Below are positions 7,719 to 16,871 of a stretch of DNA of 64,000 nucleotides, in pieces. Position numbers and translations under genes: made by a program. The stretch covers positions 39,531 through 103,530 of the forward strand of contig NZ_JAGGCS010000006.1 of NCBI RefSeq assembly GCF_022884085.1. The letters run 5' to 3'. Below the pieces are notes generated by a model. The model was not told the origin of the DNA. It did no database searches and worked only from the letters and a program-made list of their open reading frames with translations. This DNA is from Paenirhizobium cremeum (GTDB taxonomy: Bacteria > Pseudomonadota > Alphaproteobacteria > Rhizobiales > Rhizobiaceae). Every line of letters begins with the position of its first letter. Position 1 is the stretch's first letter.

Positions 7719-10142
7719 TTACGCCCGAAGGCTGCCGCCGGTGGTCTTTTCGACGTTGCCGACAATCTTCTTCGTCAGGGCTTCGAAATCATCGTCGGTA
7801 AGCGTCTTGTCGACCGGCTGGATCAGAACCTCGATGGCGACCGACTTCCTGCCCTCGCCGACGGAAGCGCCCTCGAACACGTCGAAGACGTTGACGGCGG
7901 TAATCAGCTTGCGGTCGGCACTGCCGGCGGCCTTGATGATCGCGCCGGCCTCGACGGTCTTGTCGACCACGAAGGCGAAGTCGCGCTTGACCATCTGGAA
8001 GGGCGAGAGATCGAGCGCCGGCTTGGTGCGGGTCGCCTTCTTCTTCGGTTCCGGGAGGGCGTCGACGAAGACTTCGAAGCCGCAGAGAGCGCCGGAGACA
8101 TCGAGTGCCTCAAGCGTCTTCGGGTGGAACTCACCGAAATAGCCGAGGATCACCTTCGGGCCGGCCTTGATCGTGCCCGAACGGCCCGGATGGTACCATG
8201 CCGGAGCGCCGGCCTCGATCTGCACATTGCCCATCGGCAGGCCGCAGGCCTCCAGCACGGCGAGCGCATCGGCCTTGGCGTCGAAGACGTCGACCGGCTT
8301 GCCGCCGCCCTTGGAGGCGTTCGACCACATGCGGCCGGCGCCGGTAAGCGAGGCCGTGCCGCGACGGATGCCGCCGGCGACGCGGCGCTGGCCTTCCGGC
8401 GTATCGCTCTCATAGGTGCCGGACACCTCGAAGATCGCCACATCGCCGAAGCCGCGGTCGGCATTACGCTGGGCGGCGACAAGCAGGCCGGGCAGCAGCG
8501 AAGGCCGCATGTCCGACATGTCGGCGGCGATCGGGTTGGCGAGCTTGAGCGCGGCGCTGCCGCCGCCGAAGAGCTTTGCCTGTTCCTCGGAGATGAAGGA
8601 CCATGTGACGGCTTCCAGCATGCCGCGTGCGGCAAGCGTGCGCTTGGCGGTGCGGGTGCGGATCTGCAGCGTCGTCAGGATGCGGCCATTGACGGAGCCG
8701 GTCGGTGCCAGCGGCTCGGGCTTGATGTTGTCGACACCATGTACGCGCATGACTTCTTCCACCAGATCGGCCTTGCCATCGACATCCGGACGCCAGGACG
8801 GCACCGAAACCTTGACCTGCTCGCCTTCGCCGATGACCTCGAAGCCGAGACCGGTCAGAATCTTGCGGGCTTCCTGGTTGGATACGGTGAGGCCGGTGAG
8901 GCGCTTCACCTCCGAGAACGGGAAGTCGACGATCTTGCGGACATGGCCCTTGTAACCGGTGACCTTGGAGGCCGCCGCGGTACCGCCGCACATCGACAGC
9001 ACCAGTTCGGTGGTGCGTTCGAGGCCGGGCACCATGTATTCCGGATCGACGCCGCGCTCGAAGCGGTAGCGCGCATCGGTGATGATGCCCTGCGAGCGGC
9101 CGGTCTTGGCGATGTTGATCGGGTCCCAGAGCGCCGACTCGATCAGCACGTTGACGGTGTTCTCATCGCAGCCGGAATGTTCGCCGCCCATGATGCCGCC
9201 GATCGATTCCGGACCGTTGTCGTCGGAGATGATGACGTTCGAAGGATTGAGCTTGTAGGTGCGGGTGTCGAGAGCGAGGATTTCCTCGCCCTCCTGCGCG
9301 CGGCGCACGACGAGTGTGCCCTTGACCTTGTCGGCGTCGAAGACGTGCATAGGACGGCCCTGGTCGAAGGTCATATAGTTGGTGACGTCGACCAGCGCGG
9401 AGATCGGGCGCAGGCCGATGGCAAGCAGCCGCTGCTGCATCCACTTCGGGCTCGGGCCGTTCTTCACGCCGCGCACGAGGCGATAGGCAAAGCCGGGGCA
9501 GAGGCGCTCGTCGTCCAGCACGATCTTCACCTCATGCGGCGTCTCGCCCTCGACCTTGAAGTCGGGCACCTTCGGCTGCTTCAGCGTGCCGAGGCCGGAA
9601 GCGGCGAGGTCGCGGGCAATACCGAAGACAGAGGTGCAGTCCGGGCGGTTCGGCGTCAGGTTGATCTCGATGACCGGATCGTCAAGGCCGGCGTAAGACG
9701 CGAACGAGGTGCCGACCGGGGCATCCTCGGGCAGGTCGATGATGCCGTCATGATTGTCGGAAATGTTGAGCTCCTTTTCGGAGCACATCATGCCATGGCT
9801 TTCGACGCCGCGGATCTTGCCGACTGAAAGCGTAACGTCGATGCCGGGAACATAGGTTCCGGGACGCGCCAAAGCACCGACGAGACCGGCGCGGGCATTC
9901 GGCGCGCCGCAGACGATCTGCACCGGCTTGCCGTCCCCGGCATCGACCGACAGAACCTTCAGCCGGTCTGCTTCCGGATGCTTCTCGGCGGAGAGAACCT
10001 TGGCGATGACGAAGGGCTTGTAGGCCGCCTTGTCATCGACATCCTCGACTTCGAGGCCGATTGCAGTCAGGCGCTCGCAGATCTCGTCGAGCGTGGCGTC
10101 GGTTTCCAGATGATCCTTGAGCCAGGAGAGTGTGAATTTCAT
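7719..10142 (-). CDS. pheT: Phenylalanyl-tRNA synthetase beta subunit
   Basis: An 807-residue subunit of the cytoplasmic alpha2-beta2 PheRS, which charges tRNA-Phe. It begins [12 protein letters not shown], as in the family. An EMAP/tRNA-binding domain spans about 40-150, the B3/B4 editing domain about 210-380, B5 about 400-470, and the C-terminal ferredoxin-like anticodon-binding domain about 715-807 ([13 protein letters not shown] onwards). The start at 10142 overlaps the upstream exonuclease stop by 4 nt (ATGA). Length is normal. It is the last gene of the pheS operon and is followed by a strong terminator. Confidence 0.98.
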   Translation of the reverse strand: MKFTLSWLKDHLETDATLDEICERLTAIGLEVEDVDDKAAYKPFVIAKVLSAEKHPEADRLKVLSVDAGDGKPVQIVCGAPNARAGLVGALARPGTYVPGIDVTLSVGKIRGVESHGMMCSEKELNISDNHDGIIDLPEDAPVGTSFASYAGLDDPVIEINLTPNRPDCTSVFGIARDLAASGLGTLKQPKVPDFKVEGETPHEVKIVLDDERLCPGFAYRLVRGVKNGPSPKWMQQRLLAIGLRPISALVDVTNYMTFDQGRPMHVFDADKVKGTLVVRRAQEGEEILALDTRTYKLNPSNVIISDDNGPESIGGIMGGEHSGCDENTVNVLIESALWDPINIAKTGRSQGIITDARYRFERGVDPEYMVPGLERTTELVLSMCGGTAAASKVTGYKGHVRKIVDFPFSEVKRLTGLTVSNQEARKILTGLGFEVIGEGEQVKVSVPSWRPDVDGKADLVEEVMRVHGVDNIKPEPLAPTGSVNGRILTTLQIRTRTAKRTLAARGMLEAVTWSFISEEQAKLFGGGSAALKLANPIAADMSDMRPSLLPGLLVAAQRNADRGFGDVAIFEVSGTYESDTPEGQRRVAGGIRRGTASLTGAGRMWSNASKGGGKPVDVFDAKADALAVLEACGLPMGNVQIEAGAPAWYHPGRSGTIKAGPKVILGYFGEFHPKTLEALDVSGALCGFEVFVDALPEPKKKATRTKPALDLSPFQMVKRDFAFVVDKTVEAGAIIKAAGSADRKLITAVNVFDVFEGASVGEGRKSVAIEVLIQPVDKTLTDDDFEALTKKIVGNVEKTTGGSLRA

Positions 10143-10768
10143 TTTTGCACCCTTGTAAAATCGAGCGGGTTTGCCGGCAGCTCCCGAGCCACCTCGAATA
10201 GTTTTGAAAGAAGCGACGCGTATCCGCGCGCATCGTCGATAGCCCGGTGAGTGTGCGGATGATGTCCGAGCCACTCGGCAGGGAATTCAGTTGGGCCTGC
10301 CGACGGTTCCGTCTTGCCGAAGACGCCGAGCAGGTAGGTGCCGATGTCGAGCGGCGCGCGATTGAAGACGCAATGGCCCCAGATCGCGGCATCCAGCAGG
10401 AAGCGATCGGCGAATGTTTTCAGGTAGTGGTCGATCCACAAGCCGTCGAACATCACCGGTCTTGCCGCAAAGGCCCGCTGTCCGCCGAAGTTTTCGATCC
10501 AGTCGACGAAACGCTTCATGACGATTGCCGGGTCTTCCGGATCGGTCGTCGCTGCCATCCATGCCTCCGGCTGCGTCTTCCACCAGCCCATGGTCCGATC
10601 ATCCGTCTGACGATCGGAACGAGGCTGGAGCACGGCTTCGAACTCGCCGCACAGCGCGCCATCGGAACGCAGGACGACGGTGGCAAAGCTCAGCATCGAA
10701 TGGTGCAGGGGATCCGGCCCATTCGTCTCGATGTCGGTCACGAAATAGTATGTCGGTGTCTGGCTCAT
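10139..10768 (-). CDS. DnaQ-like 3'-5' exonuclease (DEDDh), inserted between pheS and pheT
   Basis: A 209-residue protein. Asp12 and Glu14 sit in the ExoI motif ([11 protein letters not shown]), and a late HTHRAIDDA motif supplies the His and Asp of ExoIII, so this is a DEDDh ribonuclease-H-like exonuclease. It probably acts on DNA or RNA 3' ends; the substrate is unknown. It starts 30 bp after pheS and overlaps the start of pheT by 4 nt, so it is translationally coupled within the PheRS operon. That placement between two subunits of one enzyme is the odd point. Confidence 0.82.
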   Translation of the reverse strand: MSQTPTYYFVTDIETNGPDPLHHSMLSFATVVLRSDGALCGEFEAVLQPRSDRQTDDRTMGWWKTQPEAWMAATTDPEDPAIVMKRFVDWIENFGGQRAFAARPVMFDGLWIDHYLKTFADRFLLDAAIWGHCVFNRAPLDIGTYLLGVFGKTEPSAGPTEFPAEWLGHHPHTHRAIDDARGYASLLSKLFEVARELPANPLDFTRVQK

Positions 10769-10798
10769 CGCAGAAGACTTCCGCAGGACTATCGGTAA

Positions 10799-11884
10799 TT
10801 ACGCGCTCAATCCGCCGAAAAGCGTCGGCACGTCGAGCGGGCGGAAGCCGTAATGGCTCATCCAGCGCACGTCGGCGTTGAAGAAGTCGCGCAGGTCCGG
10901 CATGCCGTATTTCAGCATGGCGATGCGGTCGAGGCCCATGCCCCAGGCAAAGCCCTGGTATTCGTCCGGATCGAGACCGCCGGCGCGCAGCACGTTCGGA
11001 TGAACCATGCCGCAGCCGAGGATTTCCATCCAGTCGGTGCCCTCGCCGAACTTGACGATCGGGCCGGAGGAACGGTCGCATTGGATGTCGACCTCGAAGC
11101 TCGGCTCCGTGAAGGGGAAGAAGGACGGGCGGAAGCGCATCACCACCTTGTCGACCTCGAAGAAGGCCTTGCAGAATTCCTCGAGCACCCAGCGCAGGTG
11201 GCCGACATTGGCGGTCTTGTCGATGACGAGGCCTTCGACCTGATGGAACATCGGCGAATGGGTGGCGTCACTGTCCTGACGATAGGTCTTGCCGGGAATG
11301 ACGATGCGGATCGGCGGCTTCTGCGCTTCCATGGTGCGCACCTGCACCGGCGAGGTATGGGTGCGCAGAACCTTGCGCTCGCCGTTCTCGTCGGGCGACA
11401 GGAAGAAGGTGTCGTGCATCTCGCGGGCGGGATGGCCTTCCGGGAAGTTGAGTGCCGTGAAATTGTAGTAGTCGGTCTCGATATCCGGGCCTTCGGCGAT
11501 GGAGAAGCCCATGTCGGCGAAGATGGCGGTGATCTCGTCGACGATCTGGCTGATCGGATGGATGCGGCCGCGCTCAGCGGGCGAGGAGCGCACCGGCAGG
11601 CTGACATCGACGGTCTCTGCCTTCAGGCGGGCGTTGATCGCCGCGTCGCGCAGCTCGCTCTTGCGGGCGGTGATCTTTTCGGTCAACTCGTTCTTCAGCG
11701 CGTTGATCGCCGCACCCCGCGTCTGGCGTTCTTCCGGCGTCATGCTGCCCAGCGTCTTCAGGAGTTCGGACACCGAACCCTTCTTGCCGAGCGCGGCGAC
11801 GCGCACCGCCTCGATCGCGGCCTCGTCTTCGGCTGCAGTAACATCCGAAAGAAGCGCTATTTTCAGACTGTCGAGATCGGACAT
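10799..11884 (-). CDS. pheS: Phenylalanyl-tRNA synthetase alpha subunit
   Basis: A 361-residue catalytic subunit of PheRS. An N-terminal coiled-coil of about 90 residues is followed by the class II core. Motif 2 lies around [16 protein letters not shown] and motif 3 is [18 protein letters not shown] near the end. The ATG at 11884 gives MSDLDSLK, with CAGGAAAG-like sequence upstream. It is separated from rplT by a terminator-like hairpin, which may be an attenuator. It forms one transcription unit with the exonuclease gene and pheT. Confidence 0.97.
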   Translation of the reverse strand: MSDLDSLKIALLSDVTAAEDEAAIEAVRVAALGKKGSVSELLKTLGSMTPEERQTRGAAINALKNELTEKITARKSELRDAAINARLKAETVDVSLPVRSSPAERGRIHPISQIVDEITAIFADMGFSIAEGPDIETDYYNFTALNFPEGHPAREMHDTFFLSPDENGERKVLRTHTSPVQVRTMEAQKPPIRIVIPGKTYRQDSDATHSPMFHQVEGLVIDKTANVGHLRWVLEEFCKAFFEVDKVVMRFRPSFFPFTEPSFEVDIQCDRSSGPIVKFGEGTDWMEILGCGMVHPNVLRAGGLDPDEYQGFAWGMGLDRIAMLKYGMPDLRDFFNADVRWMSHYGFRPLDVPTLFGGLSA

Positions 11885-11939
11885 CTTGTCTTTCCTGCCC
11901 TGGTTCCTCTGCCGAGCCTGACGTCCCGGCGTGACGATG

Positions 11940-12016
11940 ATATGAAAAAACCCGCGCCAGCCCTGCCAGCGCGGGTTTCCCAATCGGATTGTGCAATGAG
12001 CTTGGGAAGCGCTGGC
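11940..12016 (-). promoter_or_regulatory. Terminator with overlapping antiterminator between rplT and pheS
   Basis: On the minus strand, AACCCGCGCTGGC pairs with GCTGGCGCGGGTT around an AGG loop and is followed by TTTTTTC, a classic intrinsic terminator (11940-11980). The 14 nt just after the rplT stop, GCCAGCGCTTCCCA (12003-12016), can instead pair with TGGGAA plus GCGCTGGC in the terminator's 5' arm. That alternative would block the terminator. The two folds are mutually exclusive. E. coli pheST is attenuated at the equivalent place through a Phe-rich leader (pheM), but no Phe-rich leader is seen here. Confidence 0.6.
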
Positions 12017-12421
12017 TTACTTGACCGCGCTTTCAAACTCGTTGGCCGTGCCGTTTTCCTTGAGGTAGGCAAGTGCCTTCTTGGAAGCTTCGACGAGGGC
12101 GCCGAAAGCTGCCGGCTCATGGATGGCCATGTCGGACAGAACCTTGCGGTCGACTTCGATGCCGGCCTTGTTGAGGCCGTCGATAAAGCGGCCATAGGTC
12201 AGGCCGAATTCGCGGACGGCAGCGTTGATACGCTGGATCCACAGGGCGCGGAAGTTGCGCTTGTTGACCTTGCGGTCGCGGTAGGCGAACTGCTTGGAAC
12301 GATCGACGGCAGCCTTTGCTGCGCGGATCGTGTTCTTGCGGCGGCCGTAGAAGCCCTTGGCTGCCTTCAATACCTTCTTGTGCTTGGCGTGGGCGGTAAC
12401 GCCGCGTTTTACGCGTGCCAT
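12017..12421 (-). CDS. rplT: 50S ribosomal protein L20
   Basis: A 134-residue 23S rRNA-binding protein needed early in large-subunit assembly. It begins [20 protein letters not shown] and carries the basic, helical [18 protein letters not shown] region typical of L20. It lies 41 bp after rpmI as in most bacteria. In many bacteria L20 represses its own operon by binding the mRNA. A terminator/antiterminator structure follows its stop. Confidence 0.98.
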   Translation of the reverse strand: MARVKRGVTAHAKHKKVLKAAKGFYGRRKNTIRAAKAAVDRSKQFAYRDRKVNKRNFRALWIQRINAAVREFGLTYGRFIDGLNKAGIEVDRKVLSDMAIHEPAAFGALVEASKKALAYLKENGTANEFESAVK

Positions 12422-12462
12422 GTCATGATCTCCTTAAACTTGGTCCAGTTGGGCGGAAGGTC

Positions 12463-12666
12463 TCAGAGACCGTTCGGCAGGTAGTTCTTGATAACCTTCT
12501 TGCCGTCAGCTTCGGCGAGGATCATCGTACCGCGAGCATCGCGGATGAACTTGTTGGACCGCTTGATCATGCCGTGGCGCTTGCCGGCAGCCGCAGCGAC
12601 AACCTTGCCAGTGGCGGTGATCTTGAACCGCTTCTTGGCCGAGGACTTCGTCTTCATCTTGGGCAT
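12463..12666 (-). CDS. rpmI: 50S ribosomal protein L35
   Basis: A 67-residue basic protein, [20 protein letters not shown] onwards, with the conserved KRSNKFIRD block. I chose the ATG at 12666; the longer open frame adds a non-homologous N-terminus. It is the first gene of the rpmI-rplT unit. infC, usually directly upstream, is about 3.5 kb away here, separated by the two-component operon, so rpmI must have its own promoter in the 12667-12840 region. No clear sigma-70 hexamers stand out there. Confidence 0.97.
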   Translation of the reverse strand: MPKMKTKSSAKKRFKITATGKVVAAAAGKRHGMIKRSNKFIRDARGTMILAEADGKKVIKNYLPNGL

Positions 12667-12840
12667 TTTGCTACTCCATTGTTTTTGTGAGAAACCAGCC
12701 GACGAAAGCCGGTTTTCAAGCATTAGAAACGGCCACGGCATGCCCTGCCGGACCGTTCGGACGCGCGCTTATAACCGCGAAGGGACAAAAGCGCAACGGG
12801 GTTCGACGGATTCTTGGGCTTTGTCTCTCCTCGTGATCCG

Positions 12841-14163
12841 CTACGTGCGCAGCGGAACCCTCAGTCTGACCGCCAGACCGCCGAGTCGGGAGCCTTCGAG
12901 CTCCATTGCGCCCGCATAGGCAGCAAGAATCTCCGCCGTGATCGATAGACCGAGGCCGGAACCCTCGTCATCCGCCCCGAGGTGCCGGCCCCTGGAAGGA
13001 AGTGTCGCGCGTTCGTGCGGAGCGATCCCGGGTCCGTCGTCCTCGACGGTGATGACGATTGCTCCATCCGCAACAATGGCCGCTATACGAATCCGACCGC
13101 GGGCATAGCGCGCCGCGTTGTCGAGCACATTGCCGAGCGCTTCCGCGAGATCGGCCGCATCCATGTCGGCGGTCAGTCGCTCATCGATATGGATTTCCCA
13201 ATCGACATCGCGGGACTGGGTCACGGGTTTCAGCACGCTCACCAGCTTGCCGACCAAGGGAGCCAGTTCCGTCCGCGCCATCTGTTCTACGCCGAGCCTT
13301 GCCGACTGGAGCTGGCGGTCGGCGCGTTGGCGAACCAGGTCCACTTGCTGGCGCGCGAGCTTCTTCTGGGCCGGAGGCAGATGATCGGTCAGTTGCAGTA
13401 GCACGGTGAGCGGCGTTTTCAGCCCGTGGGCAAGATCGCTCGCGCGTGCCCTTGCCCTTTCCACCGCGGTTTCCCGCTCAGTCAGCAGCAGGTTCAGTTC
13501 GGACACGAGTGGCCGGAGTTCGGAGGCGCCGACATCCTCGACCGAGTTGGCCTGCCCCGAGCGGACAAGGCCGACCCGTTGCTGAAGTCGCGCAAGGGGA
13601 GAAAGCCCGACGCCAACCTGGAAAATCGCGGCAGCGACCAAAACCGCTGCCGTCAGAACGAGCATCAGCGCCATCGTGCTGTGAAACTGTGCGACGGCGT
13701 CATCGAGTTCGCTTCTATCGAACGCAGCCGAAAGCATGAAGCCGTGGGATCCGCCTTCATCGTCGAGCGCAATCTGGCGTCTGTAGACGAAAAGGCCGGC
13801 GCCATCCGGTCCTTCCGCAGCCATGAAGCCATGATCGGCTCGTGGCAGGTCGGCGGGCAGTTCAACGTCCCAGAGCGACCGCGAACGCAGCGCGGCGCCC
13901 GTCGCGGGCGTTATCTGCCAATAACGGCCGCTTCCCGGAAGGTTGAAGCGGGGATCGGTCGGCGTTTTTTCCAGAACGGCTTTTCCGTCGCGAAGCTCGA
14001 GAGCTGCTGCAAGCTGATCGATGATCGTCGCGCATTCGACCCGATATCGCTCTGCAACGTAGTTCGAGAAGACGCGGCTGAGACCGAAGCCCACCAGCAG
14101 CAGGATGAAGACGATCGCAACCATGGCGCCGGCGGCGAGCCGGATCCGGAGGGATTGGATCAT
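12841..14163 (-). CDS. Sensor histidine kinase, PhoQ-like
   Basis: A 440-residue membrane sensor. TM1 is about 8-30, a periplasmic sensor domain about 31-160, TM2 about 162-184, then a HAMP-like linker. The H-box has His246 in DLAHGLKTPLTVLL, the PhoQ-type variant with GLKTP instead of the more common EIRTP. The N box is LGNVLDNAARYA and the G boxes are DDGPGI and GSGLGLSI. It overlaps the response regulator gene by 4 nt, so the pair is coupled. Periplasmic divalent cations or acidic polymers are possible inputs given the Asp-rich exported proteins upstream, but that is inference. Confidence 0.92.
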   Translation of the reverse strand: MIQSLRIRLAAGAMVAIVFILLLVGFGLSRVFSNYVAERYRVECATIIDQLAAALELRDGKAVLEKTPTDPRFNLPGSGRYWQITPATGAALRSRSLWDVELPADLPRADHGFMAAEGPDGAGLFVYRRQIALDDEGGSHGFMLSAAFDRSELDDAVAQFHSTMALMLVLTAAVLVAAAIFQVGVGLSPLARLQQRVGLVRSGQANSVEDVGASELRPLVSELNLLLTERETAVERARARASDLAHGLKTPLTVLLQLTDHLPPAQKKLARQQVDLVRQRADRQLQSARLGVEQMARTELAPLVGKLVSVLKPVTQSRDVDWEIHIDERLTADMDAADLAEALGNVLDNAARYARGRIRIAAIVADGAIVITVEDDGPGIAPHERATLPSRGRHLGADDEGSGLGLSITAEILAAYAGAMELEGSRLGGLAVRLRVPLRT

Positions 14164-14825
14164 GTCTGGTTGTCCGGCAACAGGTAGCCGAAGCCGCGTC
14201 GCGTTTCGATCGCTTCCGGATCGGTCTTGCGACGGAGCCTTGTGATCATTGCCTCGACGGCGTTCTTGGCGGCATCGTCATCGCGGCCCTGGACATGGCG
14301 GGCAATTTCGATAGGGTCGAAGACGCGACCGGGGGCGCTGGCAAGAAGCTGCAACAAGCGATATTCCAGCGTTGTGAGTTCGAGCGGGCGGCCGTCATAG
14401 GTGACGCGGCGAGTTTGGTCATCGATGACAAACCGGCCGGCGGAGTTGACAGGGGAAGGCTTGCCCCGTGCGCGGCGCAGCAACGCCTTGAGACGTGCGA
14501 GCAGTTCCTCGCTGCGGAACGGCTTGGGCAGGTAGTCGTCCGCACCGGCCTCGAAGCCGTCAACCCGCTCCATCCATGAACCCCGGGCCGTCAGCACGAG
14601 GATCGGCGTGTCGAGGCCGGCTGCTCGCCAGCGCTTCAATATGGAGAGGCCATCCATGCCAGGTAGGCCGAGGTCAAGAATGATCGCCGCATAGTCGCCT
14701 GTTTCACCCTCGGCCCATACTTCCGGACCCGTAGCGAGATGGTTGACGAGATACCCCTCGGCCTCAAGTTTGGCCTTGGTGTGATCTGCTATGTCGCGAT
14801 CGTCTTCGGCGAGCAGCAGTCGCAT
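14160..14825 (-). CDS. OmpR/PhoB family response regulator
   Basis: A 221-residue regulator. The receiver domain spans about 1-115 with acidic residues DD at 8-9, phospho-acceptor Asp51 (ILDLGLPGMDG) and the conserved Lys in YLPKPF. The C-terminal OmpR winged helix spans about 125-220 (ELTTLEYRLLQLLASAPGRV and TRRGFGYLL). It is cognate to the kinase gene that overlaps it. The PepSY-domain gene ends only 4 bp upstream, so all four genes form an operon. Confidence 0.94.
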   Translation of the reverse strand: MRLLLAEDDRDIADHTKAKLEAEGYLVNHLATGPEVWAEGETGDYAAIILDLGLPGMDGLSILKRWRAAGLDTPILVLTARGSWMERVDGFEAGADDYLPKPFRSEELLARLKALLRRARGKPSPVNSAGRFVIDDQTRRVTYDGRPLELTTLEYRLLQLLASAPGRVFDPIEIARHVQGRDDDAAKNAVEAMITRLRRKTDPEAIETRRGFGYLLPDNQT

Positions 14826-14829
14826 CGCG

Positions 14830-15309
14830 TTACCACCCGAACAGGGACAGCTTGCGGCCGGTCACCGCATTGAGGCGAAGAGTGCGCACGCTGCCGTTAT
14901 CGTTCTCGACCTTGAGCGTATAGAAGGGCGATTTGCCTTCGAGCGAGAGATCGACGGAGATCACGCGCCCGGCCTCCATGGCGTCCACACGGCGAAGGAT
15001 CTCGCGAAGCGGCAGGATGCGCCCCTCGCGGACGGCGTCGCGCGCCTTGACGTGATCGTCCTCGCCGGCTTCGCTTTCGCCAGCGGAGCTGTCATTGCTC
15101 TCGTTATTTCCGTTGTTGCTCTCGTTGTCTTCGGATCCGGAATTGCTCCCGCCGCCGCTATCGTCACTGCCATCATCACCGCCATCACCGCCGCTGTCAT
15201 CGCCGCCGTCGTCGTCGGCTCTGGCCGATGCGGCATGCGCAAGTGTGATGGCAAGCGGCATCGCCGCTGCGAGCAACAAGATGAAATGTCGCCTTTCCAT
15301 AGCCATCAT
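14830..15309 (-). CDS. Exported Asp/Gly/Ser-rich protein with C-terminal PepSY-like domain
   Basis: About 159 residues. A signal peptide (MERRHFILLLAAAMPLAIT to AHAASARA) is followed by some 60 residues almost entirely of D, G, S, N and E, then a PepSY-like module of about 65 residues (REILRRVDAMEAGRVISVDL, FYTLKV, VRTLRLNAVTGR). PepSY proteins are usually periplasmic and are often encoded next to PhoPQ-like systems, as here. Starts at 15309, 15306 or 15300 are all possible. The acidic tract could bind cations. It is co-transcribed with the two-component genes downstream. Confidence 0.85.
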   Translation of the reverse strand: MMAMERRHFILLLAAAMPLAITLAHAASARADDDGGDDSGGDGGDDGSDDSGGGSNSGSEDNESNNGNNESNDSSAGESEAGEDDHVKARDAVREGRILPLREILRRVDAMEAGRVISVDLSLEGKSPFYTLKVENDNGSVRTLRLNAVTGRKLSLFGW

Positions 15310-15390
15310 GCCTATGACGCTTTTCCTCGGAGTTGGTGCATGGTGGAGAGTAGCGTTTGTTTCATTGCCGCGCCACCGGGGCGAAAGGAG

Positions 15391-15412
15391 CCCCGCCCGA
15401 GGCCGGGCGGGG
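15391..15412. repeat. GC-rich perfect hairpin between the two Asp-rich genes
   Basis: CCCCGCCCG and CGGGCGGGG pair perfectly around a 4-nt loop. It lies in the 153-bp gap of the operon on the transcript from 15981 to 12841. There is no T-run, so it is more likely a processing or mRNA-stability element than a terminator. Confidence 0.6.
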
Positions 15413-15462
15413 AGAAATGGCGCGCAGCACCGGCAGCCGCGCCGCGGCCATTTCAAGCGCAA

Positions 15463-15981
15463 TCAGTTTACAGGGACGACTGTAACTTGCGTGACCGTAC
15501 CTCTGGGAGCTTCGAACTTGACCTCGGTCATGCCGTGTTCCTGTTCGATTTGGACCCGCAGTCGACGACCGTTCTGGTCTACCGCGATCATCGTTCCGTT
15601 CGTCAGGCCACGCAGTTGGGTTTCGTTGACGACCAGACTGGTCTCGACATTGCGATCGCGGCGATTGCTGGTCTGGTCGTCATGGATATCGCTGTCGTCC
15701 GTCTTGCCGTCATCGGAGGCGTCGTTATCGCTGTCGTCGTCGGAAGCATCATCTCTGCTATCGTCGTCACCACCGCTGTCGTCTGAACTGTCGTTTCCGC
15801 TGTCATCGCCATGGTCATCGCCTCCATGATCGTCTCCGCCATCATCGTCGGCATAGGCGACGGATATGATCGAGGAGGACAGCGGAAGGGAAATGCCCGA
15901 GACAATGGCGGGCAGCAGGGTCAGGGAGAGCAGGGCGGTGCTCGATAGGAGCAGGGGTTTGCGCAGCAGGGCGAACATCAT
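15463..15981 (-). CDS. Exported Asp-rich low-complexity protein
   Basis: About 172 residues. A signal peptide (MMFALLRKPLLLSSTALLSL to AYA) leads into roughly 70 residues of Asp/Gly/Ser/His repeats (GGDDHGDDSGNDSSDDS style). A short folded-looking C-terminus of about 60 residues follows (TSLVVNETQLRGLTNGTMIAVDQNG to VTVVPVN). GGAGGAAAA lies directly before the ATG. It heads the four-gene operon with the PepSY protein and the two-component system. No family was recognised; the second acidic exported protein in the operon looks analogous. Cation buffering or sensing is inference. Confidence 0.8.
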   Translation of the reverse strand: MMFALLRKPLLLSSTALLSLTLLPAIVSGISLPLSSSIISVAYADDDGGDDHGGDDHGDDSGNDSSDDSGGDDDSRDDASDDDSDNDASDDGKTDDSDIHDDQTSNRRDRNVETSLVVNETQLRGLTNGTMIAVDQNGRRLRVQIEQEHGMTEVKFEAPRGTVTQVTVVPVN

Positions 15982-16085
15982 TTTTCCTCCGATGTTGAAC
16001 ATGAATGATCTCGATGAACAACATCTTGCACTCGTCGTCCTGACAGGACGGCCCGTCCGTCTGTCAGCGGATTGTCAGCGCAAGT

Positions 16086-16121
16086 CATGAAAAAAGCCGC
16101 CCTGAGGCGGCTTTTTTCATG
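16086..16121 (-). terminator. Rho-independent terminator after infC
   Basis: GCCGCC (16096-16101) and GGCGGC (16106-16111) form a stem around CTGA, flanked by six A on one side and six T on the other. The palindrome extends to CATG on both ends. It lies just past the infC stop and is bidirectional in form. Confidence 0.88.
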
Positions 16122-16137
16122 GGGCCTTGGAGCACAC

Positions 16138-16674
16138 TTATTTCGGAGCGAGCACCATCATCATCTGGCGTCCCTCGAGCTTGGGCTCGGCTTCGACTTT
16201 GGCGATCGCCAGGGTATCTTCCTTGACCTGCAGGAGCAGCTTCATGCCGAGTTCCTGGTGGGCCATTTCGCGGCCGCGGAACTTCAGCGTCACCTTGACC
16301 TTGTCGCCGTCCTCGAAGAAGCGCGCCATCGCCTTCATCTTCACCTCATAGTCATGGGTGTCGATGTTGGGTCGCATCTTGATTTCCTTGACCTCAACGA
16401 TTTTCTGCTTCTTGCGCGCTTCGGCCGCCTTCTTCTGGTTGGCGTATTTCAGCTTGCCGAGGTCGAGGATCTTGCAGACCGGCGGCTCGGCATTGGGCGA
16501 AATCTCGACCAGATCGAGACCGGCTTCCTCCGCCATTTTGAGCGCCTGATCCGTCGGCACGATGCCGAGATTCTGGCCTTCTTCATTGATAAGCTGAACT
16601 TTGGGAACCCTGATTTCCCGGTTGGAGCGCGGCCCATCCTTGACGGGGGCGTCGGCTTTGAAAGGTCTGCGAAT
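16138..16674 (-). CDS. infC: Translation initiation factor IF-3, probable AUU start
   Basis: A 178-residue factor that binds the 30S subunit and proofreads start codons. The N-domain contains [18 protein letters not shown]. The linker is rich in Lys ([24 protein letters not shown]) and the C-domain ends [16 protein letters not shown]. The homologous N-terminus ([14 protein letters not shown]) has no ATG. It begins at ATT (16674-16672), 9 nt after GAGGAG. An AUU start is established for infC in E. coli and allows IF-3 to repress its own translation. The frame remains open upstream but is not family-like. Confidence 0.95.
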   Translation of the reverse strand: MRRPFKADAPVKDGPRSNREIRVPKVQLINEEGQNLGIVPTDQALKMAEEAGLDLVEISPNAEPPVCKILDLGKLKYANQKKAAEARKKQKIVEVKEIKMRPNIDTHDYEVKMKAMARFFEDGDKVKVTLKFRGREMAHQELGMKLLLQVKEDTLAIAKVEAEPKLEGRQMMMVLAPK

Positions 16675-16871
16675 GGTCGTATTCTCCTCGAAATGTTCCG
16701 GATAACCGCAACGTTCTTGCTGCGCTGGAATCTCGTGCGCAGGCAAGATGGCGATTGCGGGTTCTAAGTCAATAGCATGCCTTCCATAGAAAATCACCTG
16801 TTGTCCGTTCCTTCGCGAGTGTGTTTTACAGGCCGCAACGTCGCATGGTGCGGGCAAGAAGGAGAACGGGC

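Noticed and set aside
7701..9827. 708-codon plus-strand open frame over pheT
   Set aside because: It is the antisense shadow of pheT in a GC-rich genome; it has no ribosome site and no coherent domain.
10853..12484. 543-codon plus-strand open frame over pheS and rplT
   Set aside because: It spans two certain genes and their terminator on the opposite strand.
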